Assembly: GCF_004216895.1 (NCBI RefSeq)
Contig: NZ_SGXE01000001.1
Location: forward strand, 1,160,208 to 1,224,207
Direction of reading: 5' to 3'
From: Aquimarina brevivitae
GTDB lineage: Bacteria > Bacteroidota > Bacteroidia > Flavobacteriales > Flavobacteriaceae
DNA: 64,000 bases
The notes beneath the pieces were generated by a model, which made no database searches, was not told the origin of the DNA, and worked only from the letters and a program-made list of their open reading frames with translations. The stretch's first letter is position 1; every line of letters begins with the position of its first letter. Positions 63,500 to 64,000 of the stretch are shown here, in pieces. A program made the translations under genes and the position numbers.

Positions 63500-64000
63500 C
63501 TGAAAGAGGTAAATTTTAATCAGAACGATCATATTGTCGTAGCAGTGGGAGCGAGCGCAGGCGGCTTAGAAGCTCTAAATAGTTTTTTTGATAATGTCCA
63601 GGTAAATAGTAATTGTAGTTACATCATTATTCAGCATTTATCGCCAGACCATAAAAGTTTAATGGCGGAGTTGCTGGCTAAGAAAACGAAATTGCCCATT
63701 ACGGAGATTAATGATGACACAGAATTAGAGAAAAATCATATTTACGTAATTCCTCCTACTATGAATCTTGTCATAGAAGAAGGGCATTTAAAGTTATTAG
63801 ACAAGCCAAAGGGCTTGAAACTTAATCTACCCATAAATATGTTCTTTGAGTCCATAGCCAAAGAATATAAACAAAATGCCGTGGGTATTATTCTCAGTGG
63901 TACAGGTAGTGATGGTTCAACGGGTTTAAAAACCATTAAAGAGCATGGAGGTTTGGTAATTGTCCAAGATCCAAACCAAGCCAAATTTGATGGAATGCCC
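63500..64000 (+). CDS. CheB methylesterase domain protein, 3' end beyond the window
   Basis: About 167 residues are visible. The CheB catalytic set is present: nucleophile loop VAVGASAGGLEAL (Ser), IIIQHLSPDHKSLMAELL (His) and the final Asp loop IILSGTGSDGSTGLKTIKEHGG, with PIxMFFESIA between. The gene probably continues into CheR and PAS/kinase domains, as in CheB-CheR fusions of flavobacteria. The start is unclear: in this frame there is no ATG, GTG or TTG between the upstream stop at 63485 and the catalytic Ser region; CTG at 63500 is the first candidate, ATT at 63533 another, and GTG at 63545 would remove the first strand. Confidence 0.85.
   Translation, partial: MKEVNFNQNDHIVVAVGASAGGLEALNSFFDNVQVNSNCSYIIIQHLSPDHKSLMAELLAKKTKLPITEINDDTELEKNHIYVIPPTMNLVIEEGHLKLLDKPKGLKLNLPINMFFESIAKEYKQNAVGIILSGTGSDGSTGLKTIKEHGGLVIVQDPNQAKFDGMP

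Overview
The window is a 64 kb piece of a low-GC Bacteroidota chromosome, almost certainly a marine member of the Flavobacteriaceae. The signs are a complete gldKLMN locus (type IX secretion and gliding), many matches to the Bacteroidota promoter (TTG/TTTG, about 19-20 nt, TAnnTTTG), A-rich leaders instead of strong Shine-Dalgarno sites, and many flavobacterial marker families (DUF983, DUF2911, DUF6150, DUF6588, PorT-like barrels, TIGR03643, DUF2256). There are no transposases, prophage genes or CRISPR arrays. Gene order looks like core genome with small accessory patches.

Layout. 1-6129: copper/heavy-metal operon (truncated permease, CopA P-type ATPase, DUF2911 lipoprotein, PepSY protein, CusB-type adaptor with DUF3347). 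6325-7080: lipoprotein D-Ala-D-Ala dipeptidase. 7206-12173: glyoxylate bypass operon (aceA-aceB, minus strand) with a divergent XRE/DUF2083 regulator; a perfect 14-bp palindrome abuts the aceA promoter. 12260-14276: groES-groEL. 14435-19063: one minus-strand operon, miaB - sigma54-type activator - lptE - TPR protein - secG. 19163-19948: membrane protein. 20056-23709: topA with a downstream arginase-fold protein that has lost the metal-binding signatures. 23820-28398: gldK-gldL-gldM-gldN. 28501-31901: FAD oxidoreductase, DUF983 protein, ABC-F ATPase. 32093-38422: MarR regulator followed by a tripartite RND efflux system (adaptor, permease, TolC), with a likely MarR operator over the marR promoter. 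38473-39000: CPXCG mini-protein and initiator tRNA-Met, with a decayed 3'-tRNA copy about 160 bp downstream.

39001-52300 is the least conserved part. It holds lineage-specific lipoproteins, a repeat protein, a five-PAS soluble histidine kinase overlapping its response regulator, three small genes (two shorter than 60 codons), two outer-membrane barrels, orphan proteins, a SpoU-type RNA methyltransferase and a DUF4382 lipoprotein. 52439-53788 is an alanine/glycine:cation symporter.

53792-58970 is a six-gene minus-strand photoreactivation operon (DUF2256, cryptochrome-DASH, iron-sulfur photolyase-like protein, class I-type photolyase/cryptochrome, TIGR03643, DUF2452). Divergent from it run era, a choice-of-anchor I lipoprotein preceded by a strong hairpin, der, and a CheB-type methylesterase domain cut off by the window end. 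The stretch between the choice-of-anchor gene and der may encode a small RNA.

The strongest unexplained signals are the arginase-like pseudoenzyme next to the gliding locus, the aceA/regulator palindrome, the MarR inverted repeat, the tRNA-fMet 3' duplication, the leader hairpin at 60133, the promoter-terminator pair at 61747-61832, and the absence of a standard start codon for the terminal CheB gene. I do not see a clear new defence or mobile system.
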